From assembly GCA_910578455.1 (NCBI GenBank), contig CAJTQA010000003.1:1-64000 (forward strand): a DNA stretch of 64,000 nucleotides. The letters are read 5' to 3'. The translations under genes and the position numbers were made by a program. Origin of the DNA: an uncultured Dorea sp. Its GTDB lineage: Bacteria > Bacillota > Clostridia > Lachnospirales > Lachnospiraceae. The notes under the pieces are model-generated. The model was not told the DNA's origin and made no database searches. It worked only from the letters and a program-made list of their open reading frames with translations. Numbering within the stretch: the stretch's first letter is position 1; the number at the start of each line of letters is the position of its first letter. Below are positions 52,378 through 61,077 of the stretch, one piece after another.

Positions 52378-53868
52378 ATGAGAAAAGCGCAGAAAAACCA
52401 GGCGGAAGAGTTTCTTAAGGTACTGGAAGAAGCACATGGCCAGATCCGTGCAATGGCAGAAAAGAAAAATGTGTCGGCTGTCCTGGAGATCTTAGAGGAC
52501 TGCCAGCAGGGGGCATTAAGCCTCGGAAACATGATAGAGACAGCCGAGGGGGAGGGCTGCGCGGTTATTCCGCTGCTGGAGAGGTACTGTGAGCTTGTCT
52601 GGCAGTTTTATGAGGAGCTCTCACAGGGAAAAGCCCTCAACGGGAACAAGATGCATAAGCTCTTGCGCTCTTTCCTGCTGAAGATCGAAAACAGTGTGAG
52701 GAATGATATAAAAGTACGGGTGGAGGCCGTTTTTCTTCCGTATAAGGCATCCATGTGGGATAGCCTGGAGAGCATATGGAAAGCGGCAGATGCGGATCCT
52801 GACTGTGACGCATATGTGATTCCGATACCGTATTATGATAAGAATCCGGACGGGAGTTTTCGTGAAATGCACTATGAGGGCAGCCTGTATCCTGCTGACG
52901 TGCCGGTTATGTGGTATGGGAATTATGATTTTGAAAAAAGGCGTCCGGATATGATATATATACATAATCCATATGATAAGTATAATTATGTGACCAGCGT
53001 GCATCCGGACTTTTACAGTGAGAATTTAAAAAGGTATACAGACAATTTGATTTATGTTCCTTATTTTATGTGTGGATATTATTCCAGTGAAGAATCGGCA
53101 CAAAAACATATTCCGCCATGCATACAAAATATAGATTATATGGTTGTGCAGTCAAAACTGCATAAAAAACTGATGGGAATTAATGATTATATGAATAAAA
53201 AGCTGCTTGTCCTGGGCAATCCGAAAGCAGACAGAGTTCTAAACATGCCGGATGATTTGCCTGTTCCGCAGGAATGGATCGATAAATCAGAAGATAAGTT
53301 TGTCATTCTCCTGAATTCTACTATTTTGAGATTGCTGAGGGTCAATGACTGGGCAGAGAGAACAAATCATTTATTGGATCTAATTGAAAGCAGGAATGAT
53401 TTATTTCTTATATGGAGGCCGCACCCGCTTCTTCTTTCTACGGTAGAATCTATGGTTCCGTATAAGAAGAATGAGTTTATGGAAGTATATGACAGGATCG
53501 CGGCAATGGAATATGCTGTAATTGATACAAATCCTACGGTTGATTGTGCCTTGAAATATTCTGACTGCCTGATAAGCACTTACAGTTCTATCGTGATGCA
53601 GTATACACTGACAGGAAAGCCTGCATTGCTGATAACGGGATATTCTAAATATCGCGATACAAGACAGGTATGCTTTGACTTTTTTTCTAATTATTTCATG
53701 AAGGACGGCGTCTCGTTTGAGAATTTTATAGAGATTGTTGTTGAGGGAAATGATTATAAAAAGGATGTGCGTATAAAAAATAGCAGGGAATCTATAGAAA
53801 ATAGTGACGGAACATGTGGTTTGAAAATACATAAACATATGATTTCAGAATATCTAAATTTACTGTAA
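52378..53868 (+). CDS. CDP-glycerol glycerophosphotransferase-like protein
   Basis: 496 residues behind GAGGAAAGAAG. The N-terminal 100 residues are helical and charged. The C-terminal two-thirds has the Glyphos_transf pattern: IYIHNPYDKYN, NKKLLVLGNPKADR, LFLIWRPHPLL and the diagnostic CLISTYSSIVMQYTLTGKPA. Such enzymes transfer glycerol phosphate or ribitol phosphate onto surface polymers. It opens a same-strand run of seven genes with 3-34 bp gaps or overlaps, dedicated to cell-surface glycan decoration. Confidence 0.8.
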   Translation: MRKAQKNQAEEFLKVLEEAHGQIRAMAEKKNVSAVLEILEDCQQGALSLGNMIETAEGEGCAVIPLLERYCELVWQFYEELSQGKALNGNKMHKLLRSFLLKIENSVRNDIKVRVEAVFLPYKASMWDSLESIWKAADADPDCDAYVIPIPYYDKNPDGSFREMHYEGSLYPADVPVMWYGNYDFEKRRPDMIYIHNPYDKYNYVTSVHPDFYSENLKRYTDNLIYVPYFMCGYYSSEESAQKHIPPCIQNIDYMVVQSKLHKKLMGINDYMNKKLLVLGNPKADRVLNMPDDLPVPQEWIDKSEDKFVILLNSTILRLLRVNDWAERTNHLLDLIESRNDLFLIWRPHPLLLSTVESMVPYKKNEFMEVYDRIAAMEYAVIDTNPTVDCALKYSDCLISTYSSIVMQYTLTGKPALLITGYSKYRDTRQVCFDFFSNYFMKDGVSFENFIEIVVEGNDYKKDVRIKNSRESIENSDGTCGLKIHKHMISEYLNLL

Positions 53869-53880
53869 AGGATGATGATT

Positions 53881-54612
53881 ATGAAAGCAATACTACTTGC
53901 AGCGGGAAAAGGAACAAGGATTTCCAGAATGATTGAGCCTATCCCCAAATGTACTCTTCCAATTGACGGCGAGCCGCTTATCTGCCATACGGTCAAGATG
54001 CTGCAGAAAAGGAATATTGATGTAACAATATGTGTTGGCTATAAGAAAGAAAAGATTTATGAAACTCTCAGTGATTTTGAGATTACATACTATTATAATC
54101 CTTTTTATAATATAACGAATAGCATTGCAAGCCTGTGGTTTGCCAAGGAGGAGCTGGATGACGATCTGGTCATTATGAATGCAGATGTATTTCTCAGTGA
54201 CTATATCTTGGACCTGGTGCTTGAAAATGAAATGGATAATGTACTTGCCATAGACAGATCCAGAATTGAGCTTGGAGATTATTTTTTCAAAACAACAGAC
54301 AATGGATGCCTTAAAGAATATGGAAAGGAGCTGCCGCTTAAGGAGAGAAGCGGAGAATATGTTGGATTAGCCAAGATTACTAAAAAATTTCTGCCTTCCT
54401 TTACGGCGAAATTGGATGAGATGATTGACCGTCAGATGTATAACAAATGGTGGGAGAATGTTCTTTATTCATTTACGGACAATAACGAAAAAGTGATTTA
54501 TACAGTTGATGTAAATAAGCATTTCTGGGCTGAAATTGATTATTTTGATGATTATGAGAGAATTTTAAATTACATTAAATCAGAAAAAGGAGATAATCCG
54601 GCCAATGGCTAG
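53881..54612 (+). CDS. LicC-like nucleotidyltransferase (sugar- or choline-phosphate cytidylyltransferase)
   Basis: 243 residues from ATG 53881; an ATG three codons earlier is possible. The nucleotide-binding motif is LLAAGKGTRISRMIEPIPKC at residues 5-24, and the metal-binding Asp follows in LVIMNADVFLS. Later NITNSIASLWFAKEEL matches LicC-type phosphocholine cytidylyltransferases. It probably activates a phospho-amino-alcohol or sugar with CTP for the LicD transferases downstream. It overlaps the next gene by eight bases. Confidence 0.85.
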   Translation: MKAILLAAGKGTRISRMIEPIPKCTLPIDGEPLICHTVKMLQKRNIDVTICVGYKKEKIYETLSDFEITYYYNPFYNITNSIASLWFAKEELDDDLVIMNADVFLSDYILDLVLENEMDNVLAIDRSRIELGDYFFKTTDNGCLKEYGKELPLKERSGEYVGLAKITKKFLPSFTAKLDEMIDRQMYNKWWENVLYSFTDNNEKVIYTVDVNKHFWAEIDYFDDYERILNYIKSEKGDNPANG

Positions 54613-55435
54613 AGAATTGACCGACAAGGAAATAAAGTCAATACAGAGGATTCAGCTTGAGATGCTAAAGGAAGTTGACAGGCTTTGCAGGCTGGAAGAT
54701 ATTCCTTATTCGATAGATGGAGGGACTTTTCTTGGAGCAGTCAGGCATCAGGGCTTTATACCATGGGATCCAGATATTGACGTTATCATGCTGCGCGGGG
54801 ATTATGAAAGGTTTTACCGTACAGCGATAAATAACATTGATAAAAGCAGATTTTTCCTGCAGGAAGAAAGGACTGATGAAAACTATAGATGGGGATTTAC
54901 AAAAATCAGGAGGAAGGGAACTAGTTTTGTCCGGGAAGGCCAGGAACATTTGAAAATGCGTACAGGCATTTTCATTGACATCCTTATAATGGACAATGTT
55001 CCGGATTGCATTGTAATCAGAAAGCTTTTTCTGTTTTTTTGCTGCTATTGCCGTTTTGTAATGTGGTCGGAAGTGGGGAAGAAGACAGAGAAGAAAGCGT
55101 TTAAGAGATTTCTGTATAAATGTGCCAATCATATTCCGGCATCATTTGTCTTTAAGCAGCTCAGAGCGGTGCGGGGAATGTGCAATTCGGCGGATACGGA
55201 ATTAGTCCGGTATATGACATGCAGATATACATATAATAAAAAGCTTTGCGGAATAGAAAGAAGATTTTTTGACTTTTTTTCGGAATATAGATTCGAAGGA
55301 GCCAAATTCAAGGGCTTTGCAGAATATGATGCGTACCTTACGCAGCTGTACGGCGATTATATGCAGCTGCCGCCGGAAGAAAAACGAAAAAGCCATATGC
55401 CAGTATCTCTTCTGGAAATTAACATAGAAGATTGA
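54605..55435 (+). CDS. LicD-family phosphotransferase
   Basis: 276 residues. The LicD signature is SIDGGTFLGAVRHQGFIPWD, followed by PDIDVIMLRGDYERF with the paired acidic residues of the nucleotidyltransferase-like site. It would attach phosphocholine or a related group from the CDP-activated donor to a surface glycan. The PPEEKRKSHMP text near the C-terminus recurs in the second LicD protein. It overlaps the LicC-like gene. Confidence 0.9.
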   Translation: MARELTDKEIKSIQRIQLEMLKEVDRLCRLEDIPYSIDGGTFLGAVRHQGFIPWDPDIDVIMLRGDYERFYRTAINNIDKSRFFLQEERTDENYRWGFTKIRRKGTSFVREGQEHLKMRTGIFIDILIMDNVPDCIVIRKLFLFFCCYCRFVMWSEVGKKTEKKAFKRFLYKCANHIPASFVFKQLRAVRGMCNSADTELVRYMTCRYTYNKKLCGIERRFFDFFSEYRFEGAKFKGFAEYDAYLTQLYGDYMQLPPEEKRKSHMPVSLLEINIED

Positions 55436-55448
55436 GAGAGGATTTGAA

Positions 55449-56564
55449 ATGAGGAAAATAACAGTTGTCGGAGGCGGCAATATTGGAACGGCTATGCTTG
55501 CAATGCTTTCAAAGAAGGAGCAGTATGAGGCTGTTATGTACAGTTCCAAAAAGGACATATGGAATGAGACGCTTAAATATAAAAGCATGGCAGCAGATGA
55601 GTGGAAAGAGGCATGGGGATATCATGTGACAGACAATCTTGAAAATGCAGCAGCGGAGGCTGAGTATGTTTTTATAACATTGCCATCCTTTTTGAGGGAA
55701 GACTTTGTATATAAACTCGGGCGGCACATATCAGAAAATTGCAAAGTGATTTTTGTTCCTGGCTGCGGAGGGGTTGAGCTTTTTTGCAAGACTTTGATAA
55801 AAAAGGGAGCGGTGATCTTAGGGATGGACCGAGTGCCATGTGTTGCAAGGCTGGCGGAGTATGGGAAAAGTATTGAATTTGAATGGAAAAATTCAGTGAG
55901 GCTTGCAACGGTTAATAAGAGGGAAGACCTGGATGGAATCTGCAGCGAGCTGTCAGACATGCTTTCGCTCAAGGTTATCCCCCTGGATAATTATCTTTCA
56001 GTAACGCTGACTCCCTCGAATCAGATTATGCATCCGTCACGGATTTATTCAATAATGAAAGATAAGGATATTCATTGCGAATTTGACCACAATATTCTTT
56101 TTTATAGAGAATGGACAGACCAAACGTCGGAAATAGTTTTCAGATGCAGCGATGAACTGATGGCATTATGCAAAAAGTTAAGGGCATTTGATGTTATCCC
56201 GCTAGATGTTCATTACGAATCTGATACGCCCAAAAAACTGACAAAAAAAATACGTTCTATTCTTTCTTTTAAGAACATAAGATCCCCGATGGTGCAGCTG
56301 GCAAACGGAAATTATGTGTTTGATGTCTCATCCAGATATTTTACAGAAGATTTTCCGTATGGGGTTTTTATATTAAAGAGCTTATCAGAGATTTGCAATC
56401 TGAAGACGCCGATGTTTGACGAGCTGATCAGGTGGTATGAGGAATTGGTAAAAGAAGATATAGAGACGAATTCTGATAGCAGAAATTCCTGCTATGCAAA
56501 TATTGCCAAAGTAAACGGAATATTTACAAGAGAAGATATTTTTAATTTTTATAATATAAAGTGA
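55449..56564 (+). CDS. Octopine/nopaline dehydrogenase-family protein
   Basis: 371 residues. An N-terminal Rossmann fold begins ITVVGGGNIGTAMLAML. The C-terminal domain has LTPSNQIMHPSRIYSI, the NxxxHP catalytic element of opine dehydrogenases. These enzymes reductively join an amino acid to a 2-oxo acid with NAD(P)H. In a glycan operon it may build an opine-like or N-carboxyalkyl substituent; that is inference. It abuts the aminotransferase gene (stop at 56564). Confidence 0.8.
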   Translation: MRKITVVGGGNIGTAMLAMLSKKEQYEAVMYSSKKDIWNETLKYKSMAADEWKEAWGYHVTDNLENAAAEAEYVFITLPSFLREDFVYKLGRHISENCKVIFVPGCGGVELFCKTLIKKGAVILGMDRVPCVARLAEYGKSIEFEWKNSVRLATVNKREDLDGICSELSDMLSLKVIPLDNYLSVTLTPSNQIMHPSRIYSIMKDKDIHCEFDHNILFYREWTDQTSEIVFRCSDELMALCKKLRAFDVIPLDVHYESDTPKKLTKKIRSILSFKNIRSPMVQLANGNYVFDVSSRYFTEDFPYGVFILKSLSEICNLKTPMFDELIRWYEELVKEDIETNSDSRNSCYANIAKVNGIFTREDIFNFYNIK

Positions 56565-56578
56565 GGCGGGGAGAGAGT

Positions 56579-57631
56579 ATGTATTATGTAGATAAATACA
56601 TAAAAGAGCTGCATAGGATTAAATGTAAAGATGACAGGCAGAATGTTCTGAGGCTTGATATGAATGAAAATCCAATCGGGCTTCCGGCAGAGTTTGTTGA
56701 AAGGGTGCGGGGGAAGATTACGCCGGAACTTTTGGCAGCGTATCCGGTAAAAGAAGAATTAATCTCGCTCATTGCAGAGCATAACCATATCGGCAGGGAC
56801 GGCATTACGGTCACTGCTGGTTCAGAGGAGGCTATGAGGCTGATATTTCAGACTTTTGGGGAAGAAGGAAAAGAAATACTTACCGCTTTCCCCACATTTG
56901 AAATGTATGATGTGTATTCAAAGATGTTTGGAATGTCTCATGTGACAGTTGATTTTGATGATGAGTTTAGAATTGATGCAGGAGAGGTTCTTGCCAAAAT
57001 TAATGATGATACAGGCATCATTATCCTGCTGAATCCTAACAGTCCAATTGGAACAGCCTTTACGGAAAAAGAATTCAGGGCAATTGCAGAAAAGGGCGCC
57101 CGGCATCATTCGATTGTAGTTGTGGATGAGGCATATCATTATTTTTATGATAGTACCGCTATGGAACTGGCATCTGAGTATGATAATGTTATTGTCCTCA
57201 GAACGTTTTCCAAATTATGCTCCATTGCAGGATTACGGGTTGGATATGCTGCAGCAGATCCGCAGCTTATTCATTATATAGAAAATGCACAGTCGACATT
57301 CAACGTTAATAATGTTGGGCTGCTGTTCGCATCTGAAATATTAAAAAATCCCCAGATGATGGATGAGCTTATTCGAATTGAACGGGAAGGGCATGCGTGG
57401 ATTTATAATAAGCTGTGCGAAAAAGGTTATCATGCTTTTTCAGCGAATGGCAATTATGTACTTTTTTATCCTGTAATTTCTTCAGGCGATCTTATTTTAA
57501 AACTTAAAGAGCATAAAATATGGGTGAGGGACTATAACAAAGGTGTTCTGAAAGGATGGATACGTGTTTCTACGGGCGATAAGGAAAGCATGAAGAAATT
57601 TTTTGATGCGCTTGTTATATGCGATAAATAA
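56579..57631 (+). CDS. HisC-like PLP aminotransferase (fold type I)
   Basis: 350 residues from ATG 56579 behind GGGGAGAG. The family text is LRLDMNENPIGLP at the start, VTAGSEEAMRLIFQTF, NPNSPIGT, VVDEAYHYFY and the PLP lysine in LRTFSKLCSIAGLRVGY. It resembles histidinol-phosphate aminotransferase and threonine-phosphate decarboxylase. No histidine gene is near, so it more likely acts on an amino-phosphate or amino-sugar precursor for the LicC-like enzyme. Confidence 0.85.
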   Translation: MYYVDKYIKELHRIKCKDDRQNVLRLDMNENPIGLPAEFVERVRGKITPELLAAYPVKEELISLIAEHNHIGRDGITVTAGSEEAMRLIFQTFGEEGKEILTAFPTFEMYDVYSKMFGMSHVTVDFDDEFRIDAGEVLAKINDDTGIIILLNPNSPIGTAFTEKEFRAIAEKGARHHSIVVVDEAYHYFYDSTAMELASEYDNVIVLRTFSKLCSIAGLRVGYAAADPQLIHYIENAQSTFNVNNVGLLFASEILKNPQMMDELIRIEREGHAWIYNKLCEKGYHAFSANGNYVLFYPVISSGDLILKLKEHKIWVRDYNKGVLKGWIRVSTGDKESMKKFFDALVICDK

Positions 57632-57642
57632 GAGAGGGATTT

Positions 57643-58833
57643 ATGGAAAAAATGAACGTAATAAATACCCTTCCGGCTTTGTTTGAGAAAATTGACAAAC
57701 TGGAATCCGAGGGTTTGTTTAGCGGGAAACGTGTATATTTGTGGGGAATGCAAAAGGCGGCTTACATTGCGTCTCAGTATATGGCAGAAAAAGAGATTAA
57801 CATTATTGCGATATTAGATTCCAATCCTGAGCAGCAGGGGGAGATTAGTGCGAAATTTAAAAGCCGGTATGCTGAAAAGGCAGAAATGTATGTAAAAAGC
57901 CCAGAAGTGTTAAAAACACTGGAAAATAAAGAAAATATTATTATTCTTGTGTTCTCGAAAGCTTTCAGCGCAATAAAGGAGACGGCTGTTTCTTATGGAA
58001 TCATTCCGGAGCTGTGCATAAAATTTTATTCGACACAGGATAATCTTAATAGTTTTCATGTTGAGAATAAAACGCTGATACAGATGGATGAGCGCAAAAA
58101 AATACAGTATGATTTATTAAAATATTTAAAAGGAGTCTGTGAAAGGAACCAACTCCGATTTTATCTTGCGGCAGGAACGTTGCTGGGAGCGGTTCGGCAT
58201 CAGGGATATATTCCGTGGGATGATGATATTGATGTGTATATGCCGTGGAAGGATTATACAAAACTAATAGAGCTTTTTGAAAGCAAAAGAGAAGGAACAC
58301 CGCAGCATTCGCTGCTGTATCACGGCATATGCGAGAATTTTACATGGGTATATGCAAAGCTGCAGGATAACCGTACAATCTCTTATGGAGTGAGATACCC
58401 TTTGATATGTGAGATCGGGGTCAATATTGACATTTTCCCAATGGGGGGATTTCCGGATGAACCTTTAAAACAGGCTGAAAAAAAGGAAGAAATATATGCT
58501 TTTTTAGGGAAGTGGAAAAAGCATCTGACATATTTTAATTATAATCCTGATTTTGAGTTTAGGAATGCCGCTGAACATATCGAGCATATTTTTTCTGAAT
58601 ATGATTATGACAGCTGCAAGACTGTTGGATACTTTATCAATGCCTGCTGGGACTGGGAGCTTAACTCATATTCTTCATATAGCAAGGCAGTGGGCCTGAA
58701 GTTTGAAGACGATGTGTTTCCGGCTCCGGCAGGGTATAATGAAGTGCTTAAAAACAGGTATGATGAATATATGAAACTGCCCCCGGAATGTCAGAGGAAG
58801 TCTCCCCATGCATATAAGTCATATTGGAGATAG
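57643..58833 (+). CDS. LicD-family phosphotransferase with N-terminal Rossmann-like domain
   Basis: 396 residues, 11 bp after the aminotransferase. The first 130 residues form a Rossmann-like unit (KRVYLWGMQKAAYIASQYMA, INIIAILDSNPEQQG, IIILVFSKAF), like that at the start of the next gene. The LicD domain follows with FYLAAGTLLGAVRHQGYIPW, DDDIDVYMPWKDYTKL and the C-terminal PPECQRKSPHAYKSYWR. It is the second LicD in the operon and may add a different phospho-substituent or use another acceptor. Confidence 0.88.
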   Translation: MEKMNVINTLPALFEKIDKLESEGLFSGKRVYLWGMQKAAYIASQYMAEKEINIIAILDSNPEQQGEISAKFKSRYAEKAEMYVKSPEVLKTLENKENIIILVFSKAFSAIKETAVSYGIIPELCIKFYSTQDNLNSFHVENKTLIQMDERKKIQYDLLKYLKGVCERNQLRFYLAAGTLLGAVRHQGYIPWDDDIDVYMPWKDYTKLIELFESKREGTPQHSLLYHGICENFTWVYAKLQDNRTISYGVRYPLICEIGVNIDIFPMGGFPDEPLKQAEKKEEIYAFLGKWKKHLTYFNYNPDFEFRNAAEHIEHIFSEYDYDSCKTVGYFINACWDWELNSYSSYSKAVGLKFEDDVFPAPAGYNEVLKNRYDEYMKLPPECQRKSPHAYKSYWR

Positions 58834-58865
58834 CTCCATATGGCTTTTTTGAAAGGAGATAAAGA

Positions 58866-59936
58866 ATGTATAATACGACATTAAATCTTATCAGGGGAGC
58901 GCTGCCCAATGTAAAGAAAAGAAAAATCGTAATATGGGGCGCGGGGAAAGGCGCGCAGGAAACAATCAATATGCTCGCATCGGAAGGGCTTGGTGACAGA
59001 TTCGCATTTATTGTAGATTCCAAGGTACAGTCTCCAAGCGTGAAAAATATTGATGTTTTAAACTGCAAAGGTAAATATTATGTTGTTGTAAGTATTTCAG
59101 GATATCATCCGGAAATTGAGGATCAGCTCATGAGATGGGGGTATGAGCCCGAACTGGATTATTGCTATTATTATAAAAGATATGTGGAGGGGATTTCAGA
59201 TTATTCGGATAAACTGGGAAACCGGGTCGACGGGGATCCGGGAAAGGCCGAGATCTGTTTTGTCGGCAGGGATGCCAGAGTAAAAATAGGCACGGGATTT
59301 TTGTGCAGCAATCTGAAAATACTGATGGAGACGGGCGCATCTTTGGAAATTGGGGAAAACGTCAGGATATTTAACGAGACATCGAATGACTGCGCGAGAT
59401 GGAAATTAAAAGAAGGCTCTGTAATGATTCTTAGAAATAATGTTTCGCTGCAGTCGAAAGGACTTATTTATTGTGCATCTCATGGCGGGGTTTATATTGA
59501 TGACGGAACGACTATTTTAAGCAATCACAGGATAGTAGCATCTTCAAAAGGAAGAGTGGCTATAGGGAAAGACTGCCTTATATCCCATGACTTTGCAGCA
59601 TATTAGAATGATATGCATCCGATATTTTCTGTTGAAAGCGGAATGCGCCTGAATAACAACTGCAGGAAATCTAATATTGATATAGGCGATCATGTATGGG
59701 TGGGATTCAGGACGACATTTTTAAAAAATGCTTGCGTGGGGGTGGGGAGCATAATTGGAAGTAACTCTCTGGTTTCTAAAAGCTATCCCAATAATTGTAT
59801 TGCAGCAGGCATTCCCGCAAAGGTGCTCAGGGAAAACGCAGCATGGAGCAAAGAGGAGATAGACAGCATTGAGATGATTGACAGGGAGTATATCGGTTAT
59901 ACAGAAATACCAACAGACTTTCCTATTGCTGAGTAG
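58866..59936 (+). pseudogene. Hexapeptide acyltransferase with Rossmann-like N-terminus, split by in-frame UAG
   Basis: The first part is 246 codons, with a Rossmann-like unit (RKIVIWGAGKGAQETINML, FAFIVDSKV) and left-handed beta-helix repeats ending ISHDFAAY. TAG at 59604-59606 stops it. The same frame goes on as NDMHPIFSVESGMRLNNN, IDIGDHVWVGFRTTFLKN, SIIGSNSLVSKSYPNN and IAAGIPAKVLRENA to 59936. The D-x-H active-site motif falls after the stop, so the first part alone would be inactive. A single nonsense mutation, readthrough or reassembly of two fragments are the options. The 3' end overlaps the convergent AraC gene by 14 bases. Confidence 0.85.
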
Positions 59937-60876
59937 AGAATGTGCCCCTTGAAGTTCCCTCCCTTTTTTTCCGGTATTTTAACGGCGTAGTTCCCGTCTG
60001 TTTACGGAACTCCCGCAGAAAATTCCCCAGATTGCCGTAACCGCATTCCATGCAGACCTCCGTGACCGGGAGGTCTGTTTCTTCAAGCAGGCGCAGGGAC
60101 TGCTTGATGCGGTATTCGTTTACATACTCCATAGGGGTGCGCCCGATGGATTTTTTGAAGAAACGGCAGAAATACTGCTCGTTCATGTTAATCTGCCCTG
60201 CCAGGTCTTTTAAGTATATTTTCTCTTTATAGTTTTCTTTTACATAGGTAAGGATAGTCTTGACATCTTCCACATGTTTATCATAATTTTTTTCAGCAGG
60301 CGTAAAGAGCCGGTGCTCCGAGAGGATTGCAAGGAGGCGCAGAAGGGAGGACTTGATGTATAGCTGGTTTGTCAGGTCATCTGTGATCGCGCCTTTTTCC
60401 AGGGGGGAGCCGCTGTCCAGGGAATAGCCGAAAGAGCGCATGGACTCTAAAAATGCGTCGCGCACAGGGATGAACCCGGGATGGGCCGGCTTAAGGCAGC
60501 GGGGAAACAAAAGCTTTCCCCCCTGTATGGGCTGGATAAGCTCTGTCTGCGCGGCATCGCAGGAGTCGAAACTCAGGATGCCGGGGGAGAAGACAATTGC
60601 ATACTCGCCCGGGTTTCCATAACTCTCTGTAAATATGCTGTGCAGCTCGCCGGGGTTGATGAAAAATAACGCCTCTGAATGTACGAAGAACTGCTCCATA
60701 TTGATTTCCAGGCGGAAATCTCCTCCGAAAAAGTATAGGATCTCTATCTCATCATGCCAGTGGTGCTTGACGAGAGTGCCTTTGCCGAGAGAGCGGGTCT
60801 GGTAGATGGCGCAGGGAAAGGACTTTGTGCCGTGGAGGCATATTTCTTTTAATGCGGTTGGATGCGGGCGATGCAT
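59923..60876 (-). CDS. AraC-family transcriptional regulator with cupin sensor
   Basis: 317 residues behind AGAGGAG. The N-terminal cupin (about 30-110) includes HHWHDEIEILYFFGGDFRLE and FFINPGELHSIF, a sugar-sensing type. The C-terminal double helix-turn-helix (about 215-305) has IYLKDLAGQINMNEQYFCRF, KKSIGRTPMEYVNEYRIKQS and CGYGNLGNFLREFRKQTGTT. Targets are unknown. No carbohydrate operon is directly adjacent except the glycan genes that run toward it. Confidence 0.88.
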   Translation of the reverse strand: MHRPHPTALKEICLHGTKSFPCAIYQTRSLGKGTLVKHHWHDEIEILYFFGGDFRLEINMEQFFVHSEALFFINPGELHSIFTESYGNPGEYAIVFSPGILSFDSCDAAQTELIQPIQGGKLLFPRCLKPAHPGFIPVRDAFLESMRSFGYSLDSGSPLEKGAITDDLTNQLYIKSSLLRLLAILSEHRLFTPAEKNYDKHVEDVKTILTYVKENYKEKIYLKDLAGQINMNEQYFCRFFKKSIGRTPMEYVNEYRIKQSLRLLEETDLPVTEVCMECGYGNLGNFLREFRKQTGTTPLKYRKKREGTSRGTFSTQQ

Positions 60877-61077
60877 AAGCGGCTCCTCTCTAAGGTGATA
60901 TGCGGAATGCTGATGAACTATCCTGACTTAATGCTGCAGGTAAGATTTTATCATTGCCATGTGATAATATCAAGTTTTAGGTTTTTAAAAACAGATAATT
61001 GTGTTATACTCATCTATGATAAAATGAGAAGAAATTACAGAGCAGGTAAACATATTGCGGCAGATTAGGAGGAAATT

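Noticed and set aside
59604..59606. Pyrrolysine or other recoding at the UAG
   Set aside because: Acyltransferases of this type are not known to use it, and nothing else in the window suggests recoding.
60900..61077. T-box riboswitch before argS
   Set aside because: No specifier stem, T-box sequence or terminator/antiterminator pair could be recognised.
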